A stretch of DNA of 47,549 nucleotides from Anaerolineae bacterium (GTDB lineage Bacteria > Chloroflexota > Anaerolineae > Promineifilales > Promineifilaceae): assembly GCA_023384355.1 (NCBI GenBank), contig JAHDWL010000023.1:1-47549 (forward strand). The letters are read 5' to 3'. Positions 17,749 to 26,211 of the stretch are shown here, one piece after another. The position numbers were made by a program, and so were the translations under genes. Numbering within the stretch: the stretch's first letter is position 1; each line of letters opens with the position of its first letter. The notes beneath the pieces were generated by a model. That model saw only the letters and a list, made by a program, of their open reading frames with translations, was not told the DNA's origin and did no database searches.

Positions 17749-19113
17749 ATGTCTAGAAAATATTTTTGGCTAACCACCATCCTGTTGGTGTTGGCCCTGA
17801 CACTTGTGGCTTGTGGCGGCACAGCCCCCACCACCGAGGCCCCCGCTGAGGAAGAAGCCGCGACTGTTGAAGAAGCACCCGCGGAAGGCGAAGCGACTGA
17901 GGAAGAAGCCGCCCCTGCCGCGGATGGCGCAAACCAGCTCGAGTTCTTCAGCTGGTGGACGGCCGGCGGCGAAGCCGATGGCCTCAATGCCATGTATGAG
18001 GTATTCAAGAAGGAATACCCCGATATCGAGATTGTCAACGCCACGGTTTCCGGTGGCGCCGGCTCCAACGCCAAGGCTGTATTGGCCACCCGCATGCAGT
18101 CCGGCGATCCGCCCGACTCGTTCCAGGTTCATGCCGGTCATGAGCTGATCGACACATGGGTCGTGGCTGACAAAATGGAGCCTGTCACCTTCCTCTTCGA
18201 GGAAAACGGCTGGCTGGACGTATATCCCCAGGGCGTAATCGATATTCTCTCCTACAACGGCGAGATCTGGAGCGTTCCGGTAAACATCCATCGTTCAAAC
18301 GTGATGTGGTACAACCCCGCCGTCTTCGAAGCCAACGGCCTGACCGCGCCGACGACCTTCGAGGAGTTCTTCGCCGCCGCCGACACCCTGAAGGCTGCCG
18401 GCGTCACGCCGCTGGCTCTGGGCGACAACGGCATCTGGGCATCCACCCACCTCATGGAGACTGTCCTGCTCGGCGCTCTCGGCGCTGACGGTTATCGTGG
18501 TCTGTGGACCGGCGAGACCGACTGGAACAGCCCGGAAGTCACCAACGCGCTCGACACCTTCGCGAAGATGCTCGACTACGTCAATGAAGACCACGCTGCC
18601 CTGTCCTGGGATCAGGCCGCGCAAATGGTCGTCGACGGCGACGCTGCCATGACCATCATGGGCGACTGGGCCGACGGCTACTTCTTCTCACTCGGCCTCA
18701 CCCCCGGCGAGGATTACGGCTTCGCCCCCACCCCCAACACCGACGGCACCTTCATGATGCTGTCCGACACCTTCAGTTTGCCGAAGGGCGCGCCGCATCG
18801 CGACAATGCGATCAAGTGGTTGACGCTGGCCGGCTCGCGCGAAGGTCAGGATGCGTTCAACCCGGTCAAGGGTTCCATTTCCCCGCGCAGTGACAGCGAT
18901 CGCTCGCTCTACAACGCGTACCTGCAATCGGCGATGGATGCCTTTGCGTCGAATGAAATCACCCCAAGTCTGGCCCATGGCGCGGCCGCGTCCGAGGGCT
19001 GGGTGACGGCGTTCAACGACATCATGACCCTGTTTGTGACCAACCGCGATGTGGCCGCGACGCAAGCCGCCATGGCCCAGGCGTGTGTTGATGCCGGTAT
19101 CTGTGGTCAATAA
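17749..19113 (+). CDS. Carbohydrate ABC transporter solute-binding lipoprotein (second of two)
   Basis: 454 residues. Lipoprotein signal with lipobox LVAC (Cys near residue 22), a short acidic Glu/Ala/Pro linker, then a family 1 solute-binding fold (LEFFSWWTAGGEADGLNAM onward; SVPVNIHRSNVMWYN near residue 170). It captures a sugar outside the membrane for the permeases encoded directly downstream. The proposed ribosome site GGAGGAG is 7 nt before the ATG. Similarity in layout to UgpB/MalE-like and chitobiose-binding proteins suggests an oligosaccharide, in keeping with the amino-sugar genes upstream, but ligand choice is inference. Confidence 0.94.
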   Translation: MSRKYFWLTTILLVLALTLVACGGTAPTTEAPAEEEAATVEEAPAEGEATEEEAAPAADGANQLEFFSWWTAGGEADGLNAMYEVFKKEYPDIEIVNATVSGGAGSNAKAVLATRMQSGDPPDSFQVHAGHELIDTWVVADKMEPVTFLFEENGWLDVYPQGVIDILSYNGEIWSVPVNIHRSNVMWYNPAVFEANGLTAPTTFEEFFAAADTLKAAGVTPLALGDNGIWASTHLMETVLLGALGADGYRGLWTGETDWNSPEVTNALDTFAKMLDYVNEDHAALSWDQAAQMVVDGDAAMTIMGDWADGYFFSLGLTPGEDYGFAPTPNTDGTFMMLSDTFSLPKGAPHRDNAIKWLTLAGSREGQDAFNPVKGSISPRSDSDRSLYNAYLQSAMDAFASNEITPSLAHGAAASEGWVTAFNDIMTLFVTNRDVAATQAAMAQACVDAGICGQ

Positions 19114-19124
19114 CCGGTAGCCAG

Positions 19125-19170
19125 ATAAACAGAGCGCCGCCGCTAACAAAACCGGCGGCGCTCTGTTTAT
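19125..19170 (+). terminator. 18-bp perfect hairpin between binding protein and permease genes
   Basis: ATAAACAGAGCGCCGCCG (19125-19142) and its exact complement at 19153-19170 with a 10-nt loop. The right arm ends CTGTTTAT, giving only a short U-stretch. Placed between a solute-binding gene and its permeases, it likely acts as a partial terminator and 3' stabiliser, so that the binding protein is made in excess. Confidence 0.85.
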
Positions 19171-19245
19171 AACCGTCTGACGCCATATCCTGTGGCTTCA
19201 TACGATTCGTGCAGTTTTATATTATGATTCTTGTGAGGTGCCACT

Positions 19246-20184
19246 ATGGATTCCCAGACGCGCCACGAGCGGTGGATCGCCTTCCTGATGCTGCTTCCCT
19301 CAATCATATTGCTCGCAATCTTCGTCTATGGCTTTATTGCCTGGACAGGACTTGTCTCGGTTTCCAAATGGGACGGCATCGCGCCTGATTACAACTTCGT
19401 CGGACTGAAAAACTATCAGCAATTGTTCCTGAAAGCAATCGGTGGTGTTTCAGCGCTACGTTTCCACATCGGGTTGTGGAACACGTTTTTCTTCACAATC
19501 TTCTTTCTGTTCATCTGCCTCCTCATTGGCCTATCCCTGGCAATCCTCCTCGACCAGAAGGTCAAGGGAGAGGGTATTTTTCGCACGATCTATCTGTTCC
19601 CCATGGCCATCTCGTTCGTCGTCACCGGTGTCGTATGGCAATGGATATTTGCGCCGGGAACAGAATCGCGGCCACGCGGCGTAAATGCCCTGTTCAGCAC
19701 ACTTGGTTTGGAGAATCTCAAGTGGGGCTGGTATACCGACCCGACCAGTATCGGCCCGTTTCATATCGCCCTCATCCCGGTCATCATCGCCGCGGCGTGG
19801 CAGATGATCGGCTATACAATGGCGATGTATTTGGCCGGTCTGCGCGCTATCCCCGACGATCTGCGCGAGGCGGGCAACGTGGACGGGGCGACCAACTTCG
19901 GGGTCTATCGCCACATCATCCTGCCCTTGCTGAAACCGATCACCTTCAGCGCGCTTATCGTCCTGGGACACATATCTCTAAAAATCTTTGACCTGATTTA
20001 CACCATGACCGGCAAAGGACCGGCTTTCGCCACAGACGTCCCTGGCATCTTTATGTTCGAGACCACGTTCCAGGGCAACCACTATGCGCAGGGCGCGGCG
20101 ATTTCAATGATCATGTTGATTATGGTCGCCTTTGTCATCATCCCTTACCTGATCTTCAGCTTCCGTCAGGAGGTCGAGCTATGA
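19246..20184 (+). CDS. Sugar ABC transporter permease, MalF/UgpA type
   Basis: 312 residues with six hydrophobic helices. The cytoplasmic EAA loop is at about 198-231 ([19 protein letters not shown], then [11 protein letters not shown]), the contact site for the ABC ATPase. It forms the channel with the next gene product, whose ATG overlaps its stop by 4 nt. It probably takes substrate from the upstream binding protein, and perhaps from the one at 9.2 kb too. No MsiK/MalK-type ATPase gene lies in the window, as is common where one ATPase serves many sugar importers. Confidence 0.95.
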   Translation: MDSQTRHERWIAFLMLLPSIILLAIFVYGFIAWTGLVSVSKWDGIAPDYNFVGLKNYQQLFLKAIGGVSALRFHIGLWNTFFFTIFFLFICLLIGLSLAILLDQKVKGEGIFRTIYLFPMAISFVVTGVVWQWIFAPGTESRPRGVNALFSTLGLENLKWGWYTDPTSIGPFHIALIPVIIAAAWQMIGYTMAMYLAGLRAIPDDLREAGNVDGATNFGVYRHIILPLLKPITFSALIVLGHISLKIFDLIYTMTGKGPAFATDVPGIFMFETTFQGNHYAQGAAISMIMLIMVAFVIIPYLIFSFRQEVEL

Positions 20185-21035
20185 CCACCCGATTCAATCC
20201 GGCCCGTTTCGCGGTCTATTTCCTTCTGGTCCTTTTCGCGCTCATCTTCCTGATCCCGGTATATGTGCTCCTGAGCAGCAGCTTCAAGACTTTTGCGGAG
20301 GTGCAGGACCTGTCGAATATGTGGGGCCTGCCACAGGGGATTAACCTCGAAAGCTTCAAGGCTGCCTGGTCGGGAATCCCGGAAAAGGGATTGCGCGGTC
20401 TGGCTCCAAATCTGGCCAACAGCTTCAAACTCACCATCCCGGCGACCATCCTGTCGGCTTTGCTCGGCTCAATGAATGGCTACGTCCTGTCGAAATGGAA
20501 ATTTCGCGGCTCTGACGTCATCTTCATGCTGATGCTCTTCGGGATGTTCATCCCCTACCAGTCGGTACTCGTTCCCCTGACGATCACCCTGTCATCCATC
20601 GGTTTGGGCGGGACGCTGTGGGGACTGATTCTCGTCCACGTCATCTATGGCATCCCGATCACGACGCTTATCTTCCGCAACTATTACGCCGAGGTGCCGA
20701 ACGAGATGATCGAAGCCTCGCGAATTGACGGCGCGGGCTTCTTCGGCATCTATCGGCACATTATGTTTCCACTGTCCTTGCCCGGGTTTGTGGTCGTCAT
20801 CATCTGGCAGTTCACGAACATCTGGAACGAATTCCTGTTCGCTGTCACAATCCTGCAAAAGCCGGAGTTACAACCGATCACCGTCGCCCTGCGCAATCTG
20901 TCCGGCAGTCAGATTCAGGAGTGGAACATGATCATGGCCGGGGCCATCATCGCCGCCATCCCGACGCTGATCGTCTACATCATCATGGGTCGCTATTTCA
21001 TCCGCGGCTTGCTGGCCGGGTCGGTGAAGGGCTAA
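20181..21035 (+). CDS. Sugar ABC transporter permease, MalG/UgpE type
   Basis: 284 residues, six hydrophobic helices, with the MalG-like start [15 protein letters not shown] and the EAA loop at about 170-200 ([15 protein letters not shown], then [11 protein letters not shown]). Second half of the heterodimeric channel with the preceding permease; ATGA start/stop overlap implies coupled translation. It ends the sugar transporter operon: a CTGACAG hairpin follows 23 nt after its stop. Confidence 0.95.
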   Translation: MTTRFNPARFAVYFLLVLFALIFLIPVYVLLSSSFKTFAEVQDLSNMWGLPQGINLESFKAAWSGIPEKGLRGLAPNLANSFKLTIPATILSALLGSMNGYVLSKWKFRGSDVIFMLMLFGMFIPYQSVLVPLTITLSSIGLGGTLWGLILVHVIYGIPITTLIFRNYYAEVPNEMIEASRIDGAGFFGIYRHIMFPLSLPGFVVVIIWQFTNIWNEFLFAVTILQKPELQPITVALRNLSGSQIQEWNMIMAGAIIAAIPTLIVYIIMGRYFIRGLLAGSVKG

Positions 21036-21057
21036 TTTTATACAGTGTAATTTTACA

Positions 21058-21098
21058 GGTCTGACAGGTCGGCATCTTGATCGCAGTTCTGTCAGACC
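21058..21098. repeat. CTGACAG-type hairpin between permease gene and DUF3467 gene
   Basis: GGTCTGACAG (21058-21067) and its exact complement CTGTCAGACC (21089-21098), 21-nt loop, 16 nt before the DUF3467 ATG. It shares the CTGACAG/CTGTCAG ends with 17327-17389. No U-tract, so probably an intergenic repeat, possibly acting as a weak terminator or mRNA end. Confidence 0.65.
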
Positions 21099-21113
21099 AT
21101 CAAAGAGAAAAAC

Positions 21114-21470
21114 ATGACTGAACCTTCCCCGGATCCGCAACCCAAGCAGACGCGCGTCACCATCGATCTTCCCAAAGATCTGAAACCCGTCTATTCCAAC
21201 GTCGCCTTCATCAACTACACGCCGGCCGAGATTGTGCTCGATTTCGCCCAGGTCCTGCCCCGAACGCCACGCGGCGCGTTGATGGCGCGTGTGATCATGA
21301 GCCCGATACATGCCAAGATGCTTCATGCTGCCCTATCCCAAAATCTGGCGAACTTCGAGCACCAGTTCGGGGAAATACGGCTTCCCACCGCGCGGCCCAA
21401 CATTGCCGACAACTTCTTCCGCTTTTCGGGCGAGAGCGGAACCGATGACGAGGGAAAGCAGGATGGATGA
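21114..21470 (+). CDS. DUF3467 family protein
   Basis: 118 residues. It matches the DUF3467 pattern: PVYSNVAFINYTPAEIVLDF near 24-43, then RVIMSPIHAKMLHAAL and NLANFEHQFGEIR. Function unknown; the family is small, soluble and widespread in bacteria. Its end overlaps the start of the translin gene by 8 nt, so the two are almost certainly made together. Weak ribosome site (AAAGAGAAAA). The tail after residue 100 is polar and probably disordered. Confidence 0.86.
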   Translation: MTEPSPDPQPKQTRVTIDLPKDLKPVYSNVAFINYTPAEIVLDFAQVLPRTPRGALMARVIMSPIHAKMLHAALSQNLANFEHQFGEIRLPTARPNIADNFFRFSGESGTDDEGKQDG

Positions 21471-22107
21471 CCTTGACAACACAGCCGAGGAAATTCGCCG
21501 TTATATGGAGCAAGTCGATGGCGCGCGGGACCTGGCCTACCGGCGCTCCCGCAGCCTGATCGCCCTGTGCGCTCGCTCGATCCGCGCCATCCATCGGGAA
21601 GAGTGGGCCGCAGCCGAAGAGCTTCTCGCCGAGACCCGCGGAGCGACCGACGATCTTGTCACCGGCGTACGCAATTACCCTGAACTTTACTTCGCCGGGT
21701 ATACCCAGGACGCGGTCAAGGAGTTCGTTGAGGCCAACCTGGTATATGCCCTTGTCCGGGATCGGGCGTTGCCCACGCCGGAACAACTCGGTTCGGAACC
21801 CAACACGTGGCTGAACGGCCTGGCTGAGGCTGCCAGCGAGTTGCGACGCCGAATCCTCGACCTGTTGCGCCAGGGACAGACGGCCGAGGCGGCTCGTCTA
21901 TTGGACGCAATGGATCACATCTACAGCACGCTGGTCACGTTCGACTTTGCCGATCAGATCACCGGCGGCCTGCGACGCCGCACTGATGCGTTACGGGCAG
22001 TGTTCGAGCGCACCAACGGCGACGTGGCCAACAGCTATCGCAGCACACAACTGGAAGAGGCGCTCAAGGCGCTGGAAAGCAGGCTCCAGGAGCTTGACCG
22101 GCATTAA
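21463..22107 (+). CDS. Prokaryotic translin-family protein (predicted RNA-binding / RNase)
   Basis: 214 all-helical residues. Translin/TRAX hallmarks in order: RSIRAIHREEW (38-48), NYPELYFAGYTQDAVKEF (71-88) continuing VEA, GLAEAASELRRR (119-130), then GGLRRRTDALRAVFER (168-183). In TRAX the acidic residues of these helices bind metal and cut RNA; here Glu87, Glu90, Glu126 and Asp175 are candidates. Eukaryotic translin-TRAX trims small RNAs and tRNA leaders; bacterial members are little studied. I start at the ATG overlapping DUF3467 (AGGG ribosome site just upstream); the frame extends further into that gene but is a shadow there. Its stop overlaps the convergent GT9 gene by 4 nt. Confidence 0.82.
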   Translation: MDDLDNTAEEIRRYMEQVDGARDLAYRRSRSLIALCARSIRAIHREEWAAAEELLAETRGATDDLVTGVRNYPELYFAGYTQDAVKEFVEANLVYALVRDRALPTPEQLGSEPNTWLNGLAEAASELRRRILDLLRQGQTAEAARLLDAMDHIYSTLVTFDFADQITGGLRRRTDALRAVFERTNGDVANSYRSTQLEEALKALESRLQELDRH

Positions 22108-23234
22108 TCGACCGGATTGCTGGTCAACGAATAGGCGGCCAGCAATTCTTCGGCCGCCTTGGCCGCTTCTTCCACCGTCACCCCGGCTGTCCAATCGAAC
22201 TCGCCCGTGTAGGGGTGCCACAACATCTTGACCCGACCGTTGACCATGTAGGGCGCATATATTTCCGGGTCGGTCGGGCCGTATATCGCCAGCGTCGGGC
22301 AGCCTGTAGCCGCGGCGATGTAGGTCGAGCCGATATCATTGCCCACATACAGGCTGGCCAGCTCGCAGAGCGCGCCAAGTTCGCCGAGACCTATATTCCC
22401 CGCGCGGTTGTCGGCAGGAAAAGACATCATGCCCGCCACCTGATCCGCCAGAGGGCGCTCCTTGCTCGTGCCGACGATGATCACACGAACCTTATGATGC
22501 CGTACAAGGTGGTTTGCCAACCTCGCAAAGCGAAAAACCGGCCAGCGCTTGTTGAGATTTGTCTGCAGCGGGTTATCCCCGCCGCCGGGATGCAGGATGA
22601 CCAGCGGCACATCGCCGAGCCAGTCAAGCTCCTCGATCAGCCAGCGGGTCACGCTGGTGCGATCGATGTCAGTCGGATGGAACTCCATCTCGGCCGCGCG
22701 CAGAATAGCATCGTCGACCCCGGCGGCCGCGGCCAATGACAAATAGAGAAGGGCTGATTGTTGCACCCCTTCCGGCGGCCGAACGGGCAACGTGTGCGTG
22801 AACCCTCGCCCGCCGGCATCAAGCCCGATACGTTGGGGAATGCCTGCCTGCCAGGCTATGCGGGCCATCGCGCTGGATCGGGACGGGATGAAGCATGTGT
22901 CATACTTCGCGGCGCGAACGGTTTCCAGGAACTCACGCATCTCCTCGCGACTGTTGGCAGTGATGTCGCCCGGCCCGCTGTGAATGGTGCGGGTAATCCG
23001 GGGATTGCTGCTAATCGCGTTCAGAGCCCAATCGCTGATAGCCCAGTCGAATCGCGCATCGGGGAAGGCATCGCTCAGGGCAGCCAGGAGTGGCGTTGTC
23101 AACATCACCCGACCCAGACAGCAGGGCTGGAAGATCAGCGCTTTGCGCGGAGGTTCGACGGGTTTCGCCCTGAACCGAAAGGGCAGTCGCGCGGCCGACA
23201 AGACGGCCGAGGTCAGGAATCCATTCCTTGCCAT
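22104..23234 (-). CDS. Glycosyltransferase family 9 (heptosyltransferase-like)
   Basis: 376 residues, GT-B fold. The N-terminal domain begins at ALIFQPCCLGRVMLTTPLL, where classical members read GD instead of GR after the loop. The nucleotide-sugar domain has HPGGG (215-219), KRWPVFRFARLANHL, YVGNDIGSTYIAAATGCP (about 296-313) and YGPTDP (318-323). These enzymes add a heptose or hexose to a surface glycolipid or polysaccharide; with no LPS expected in this lineage the acceptor is unknown. It is the last gene of the zinc-ribbon/archease/RtcB operon, starting 10 nt after the RtcB stop; no functional link to RNA repair is known. Confidence 0.9.
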   Translation of the reverse strand: MARNGFLTSAVLSAARLPFRFRAKPVEPPRKALIFQPCCLGRVMLTTPLLAALSDAFPDARFDWAISDWALNAISSNPRITRTIHSGPGDITANSREEMREFLETVRAAKYDTCFIPSRSSAMARIAWQAGIPQRIGLDAGGRGFTHTLPVRPPEGVQQSALLYLSLAAAAGVDDAILRAAEMEFHPTDIDRTSVTRWLIEELDWLGDVPLVILHPGGGDNPLQTNLNKRWPVFRFARLANHLVRHHKVRVIIVGTSKERPLADQVAGMMSFPADNRAGNIGLGELGALCELASLYVGNDIGSTYIAAATGCPTLAIYGPTDPEIYAPYMVNGRVKMLWHPYTGEFDWTAGVTVEEAAKAAEELLAAYSLTSNPVD

Positions 23235-23244
23235 CGGGACCAGT

Positions 23245-24693
23245 CTACCCCTTCACCACGGCCACGGGCACGAGCCGAGCTACCTTGCGGGCAATCCCCG
23301 CGCCGTGGACAACCTCGATCACCCGGTCGACGTCTTTGTAGGCTTGCGGCGCTTCCTCGGCCAGGCCAGACAGGCTCCCGGCCCGCACGCGGATACCGCG
23401 GGCTTCCAGCTCATGGCGCAAATCGCTCCCCTGGACCTCCCGCTTGGCACGCGACCGGCTCATCATTCGACCCGCCCCGTGACAGGTGGAGCCGAAGCTC
23501 TGGGCCATCGAACCTTCCGTGCCCACCAGCACCCAGCTGGCCGTACCCATTGAGCCGGGAACAAAGACCGGCTGGCCTATATCGCGATAGATTTCGGGCA
23601 GGACAGGCGAGCCGGGGCCGAAAGCGCGCGTCGCTCCCTTGCGATGGACACAGACCCGCACGCGGCGGCCGTCTACCTCGTGTTCTTCTATCTTGGCCAT
23701 GTTGTGGGCGATGTCATAGACCTGATAGATGCTGCAATCCGCCACCTTACCCGCCAGCGCATCCTCAAAGCTGCGCCGGATCAGATGGGTCAGCAATTGC
23801 CGGTTGGCGAAGGCGAAGTTGGCCGCGCCTTTCATTGCCGCCAGGTAATCTTGCCCCTCCGGGCTGCTCAGTGGCGCGCAGACAAGCTCCCGATCCGGTA
23901 ACACAATGCCGTACTGGTTAACGACTCTCTGGAAGCGGGCCACATAGTCGGTGCACACCTGGTGGCCGAAGCCGCGCGAGCCACAATGAATCTGGACGAC
24001 AATCTGGCCGGTGAACAGCCCCATACGATCGGCGGCCGCGTCGTCGAATATTTCATCCACAACATCGACCTCGATGAAATGGTTACCCGATCCCAGCGTG
24101 CCCAACTGGTCGCCGGCGCGCTCAAAGGCGCGGGCGCTGATCTTCGAGGGATCCGCGCCGGCGATGCAGCCGCTTTCCTCGGTGCGCTCCAAATCGGTCT
24201 CCGTGGCATAGCCACGATCCAGTGCCCAGCGCGCGCCCTTGCGGGCCACGTCTTCCAGTTGCTTACGACCCAACACGAATTCGCCGCCTCGTCCGACGCC
24301 GTGGGGGCAGTTGCGCTGCAATTGGGTCGCCAGGTCGTCCAGATAGGGTGCGACGTCCTGGCGGCTCAGTCGCGTGCCCAACAGCCGCACGCCGCAGTTG
24401 ATATCGTAGCCCACACCGCCGGGCGATATAACCCCATCCGGCACGCGCGTAGCCACCACGCCGCCAATCGGGAAGCCGTACCCCTGATGAATGTCCGGCA
24501 TCGCCAGCGCGTAGGCGACGATCCCCGGCAGTGTCGCGCTGTTGGCCAGCTGGTCCAGGCTCTTGTCGCCCAATGCCTGCTGCAGCAGCTCGGCATCAGC
24601 ATAAAAACGCGCCGGAACGCGCATATCGGCGCGATGGCTGGCCGGGATCTCGTACAGATATGGATTGATTCGCTTAAAGTCCGATGATTTCAA
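23245..24693 (-). CDS. rtcB: RNA-splicing ligase RtcB
   Basis: 482 residues. GTP- and Mn-dependent ligase that joins RNA 3'-phosphate or 2',3'-cyclic phosphate ends to 5'-OH ends. Metal and guanylate residues are all present: Asp97 and Cys100 in [11 protein letters not shown], His205 in [12 protein letters not shown], His236 in [12 protein letters not shown], His330 in [13 protein letters not shown], and the guanylated His405 in [18 protein letters not shown]. The only sensible start is a TTG at 24693 with a GGGGAAG ribosome site; no Met codon lies near the conserved N-terminus. Encoded 15 nt after archease, its activating factor. Likely roles are tRNA or rRNA repair after stress cleavage. 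Confidence 0.97.
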   Translation of the reverse strand: MKSSDFKRINPYLYEIPASHRADMRVPARFYADAELLQQALGDKSLDQLANSATLPGIVAYALAMPDIHQGYGFPIGGVVATRVPDGVISPGGVGYDINCGVRLLGTRLSRQDVAPYLDDLATQLQRNCPHGVGRGGEFVLGRKQLEDVARKGARWALDRGYATETDLERTEESGCIAGADPSKISARAFERAGDQLGTLGSGNHFIEVDVVDEIFDDAAADRMGLFTGQIVVQIHCGSRGFGHQVCTDYVARFQRVVNQYGIVLPDRELVCAPLSSPEGQDYLAAMKGAANFAFANRQLLTHLIRRSFEDALAGKVADCSIYQVYDIAHNMAKIEEHEVDGRRVRVCVHRKGATRAFGPGSPVLPEIYRDIGQPVFVPGSMGTASWVLVGTEGSMAQSFGSTCHGAGRMMSRSRAKREVQGSDLRHELEARGIRVRAGSLSGLAEEAPQAYKDVDRVIEVVHGAGIARKVARLVPVAVVKG

Positions 24694-24708
24694 GAACTTC
24701 CCCTTCCG

Positions 24709-25143
24709 TTAAACGTCGAACACCACCGTCACTTCAAGCCCCTCGCCAATCCGGCGAATGGCCAGGTCGTGATAGGTGACGGCCTTGATATGTTTTTGCA
24801 ACTCCGGCGGACGACCGCCGCGAACAGTCCCCACCAGTTTGACAGGGGTGATCTCGTAGAGGATGACTTCCGGAAAAACGAGGCCATCCCGCTCGGCCCA
24901 ATAGGCCATCTCGCCCAGCCAGAGGACGAGCAACTCCTCGGCGTCGTGGGATTCCAGGACGACATCCCGCGCGTGCTCAAGGTGCAGCGATGCCACATCC
25001 CCGGCCAGAAGGTAGGCCATGCCCTCGGCCGCATGGGCGAACAACTCTTTCAGGTCGCGACCGCGCAGGCGCAAGGCCCAGTCAGCCGTATGCTCGATAA
25101 TACGAATATCCTCGTTATTCGGGTCGTCCACCATACGCTTCAT
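24709..25143 (-). CDS. Archease, RtcB activator
   Basis: Up to 144 residues. Archease speeds the guanylation step of RtcB and widens its NTP use. Visible signatures are IIEHTADWALRLRG (with metal-ligand His18 and Asp21 positions), ELFAHAAEGMAYLL, HDAEELLVLWLGEM and KAVTYHDLAIR, ending VVFDV with the conserved C-terminal Asp. Start choice: the frame has ATGs at 25143 and 25134. A TATAAT box at 25142-25147 stands exactly 7 nt before the second ATG and overlaps the first, so I think 25134 is used when transcription starts at the internal promoter. It lies 11 nt downstream of the zinc-ribbon membrane protein gene. Confidence 0.93.
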   Translation of the reverse strand: MKRMVDDPNNEDIRIIEHTADWALRLRGRDLKELFAHAAEGMAYLLAGDVASLHLEHARDVVLESHDAEELLVLWLGEMAYWAERDGLVFPEVILYEITPVKLVGTVRGGRPPELQKHIKAVTYHDLAIRRIGEGLEVTVVFDV

Positions 25144-25147
25144 TATA
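25142..25147 (-). promoter_or_regulatory. -10 box giving a leaderless archease-rtcB mRNA
   Basis: Minus-strand TATAAT, then 7 nt, then the ATG at 25134. This spacing puts the transcription start on the A of ATG. No good -35 is visible. It lies in the short gap after the zinc-ribbon protein gene, so it would be an internal operon promoter. Confidence 0.5.
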
Positions 25148-25154
25148 ACGATGT

Positions 25155-25991
25155 TTAGCGCTCCAAAAGCTGAAAACTATCGAGAATATCATTCAGTTCC
25201 TGTTCGCGGACGGCGAATTCAGTGGTCGGGGCGCAAGCGGCCACGAGGTAACCGGCCGCGCCTTCATCAGCAACGAACAGATGGCGACATTTATAGGCGG
25301 CCGTGTTGTCGAATGTGATAAAACGCGCCTGAGGTTGGCCGGGTAAATGGGTGTCGATCTCGCCCCTGGTCGCAGGTTGTGTTTGTTCTGCCAGCAAGCC
25401 CAGCGCCGCTTGCGGGGTCAGATCACGCAGGCGGACGCTTTGGCCAATCGTCACAAAGGACAGCGGTTCATCCTTCTCCAGGGTTTGCGACCCCACCGCC
25501 ACCGCAACAATAGCCACATCTCCGGCGGGATCGCCCAACGGCCGCAGAGCGCGCCGAATGTAGGGTTGGCGTTCCACCAGTTGTGCCAGCACATCGGTCT
25601 GATCGCGCCAGTTCACATCCAGCCACTGCCAATCGGCGGGAAAGCTCAACGTGAAGTGCAGATCGACGTCTGTAACGCTGACCCAGTCGCCGCTAATGCC
25701 GGTCACGGCATTTCGCACCAGTATTGGCCGGCGGCCGAGCGAATGTAATACCAGCCACAAGCCCAGGATGACAACAAGCGTCAGCAAGCCGTAGACGGCG
25801 ATAGCGCGAAAATCATAAGACGCAGAGTCATCCCCTTCATGTGCCTGCCCACCCGGTCTGGCGGCAACTTCCGCCGGCGACCCATCCGGGGGTCGGGTTG
25901 GTCTCTTCCCGGGTAACTGGTAGCCGCAGTGCCAACACACCACATCCGTGGTCAGCACCGGCTTTTGACAGTTAGGGCAAATGTCAGACAA
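25155..25991 (-). CDS. Zinc-ribbon membrane protein of unknown function
   Basis: 278 residues. N-terminal zinc ribbon CPNCQ at about 5-9 and CWHCGY at about 19-24; Pro/Gly-rich linker; one membrane helix at about 63-83 (IAVYGLLTLVVILGLWLVL); then a soluble domain of 190 residues that I do not recognise (ISGDWVSVTDVDLHFTLSFP, a beta-rich start like lipoprotein LpqN/PsbP-like folds). The start is a TTG with a GGGAGG ribosome site about 9 nt upstream; there is no nearby Met. It is first in the operon with archease, rtcB and GT9. Its topology puts the ribbon inside and the large domain outside. Function unknown. Confidence 0.78.
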   Translation of the reverse strand: MSDICPNCQKPVLTTDVVCWHCGYQLPGKRPTRPPDGSPAEVAARPGGQAHEGDDSASYDFRAIAVYGLLTLVVILGLWLVLHSLGRRPILVRNAVTGISGDWVSVTDVDLHFTLSFPADWQWLDVNWRDQTDVLAQLVERQPYIRRALRPLGDPAGDVAIVAVAVGSQTLEKDEPLSFVTIGQSVRLRDLTPQAALGLLAEQTQPATRGEIDTHLPGQPQARFITFDNTAAYKCRHLFVADEGAAGYLVAACAPTTEFAVREQELNDILDSFQLLER

Positions 25992-26198
25992 AGTGAAACG
26001 CCTCCCGGAAATAATTTCGGTCTGAATAATCGATTACACGGCGTGTTCTCGGGTCGAGACAATATTTTCAGGCATTGGCGCTATCATACCGTCATCAGGC
26101 GGCAGAACAAATGAAGACAACCCGATCATCTATCGCCGGCATCGCGCAACCAGCCGTCCAAACCCATTACTGAATGACCCGACCCAACTTCAATAGGC

Positions 26199-26204
26199 TA
26201 CAAT
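26199..26204 (+). promoter_or_regulatory. -10 box giving a leaderless nitroreductase mRNA
   Basis: TACAAT followed by exactly 7 nt and the ATG at 26212, with no Shine-Dalgarno. No convincing -35. Same geometry as at archease, the first PP2C and the DUF6883 gene. Confidence 0.5.
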
Positions 26205-26211
26205 CCCGACC

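Noticed and set aside
22758-23921. 387-codon plus-strand open frame over GT9 and RtcB
   Set aside because: Spans two real genes on the other strand and is rich in Pro/Arg/Ser, as expected from GC-rich antisense.
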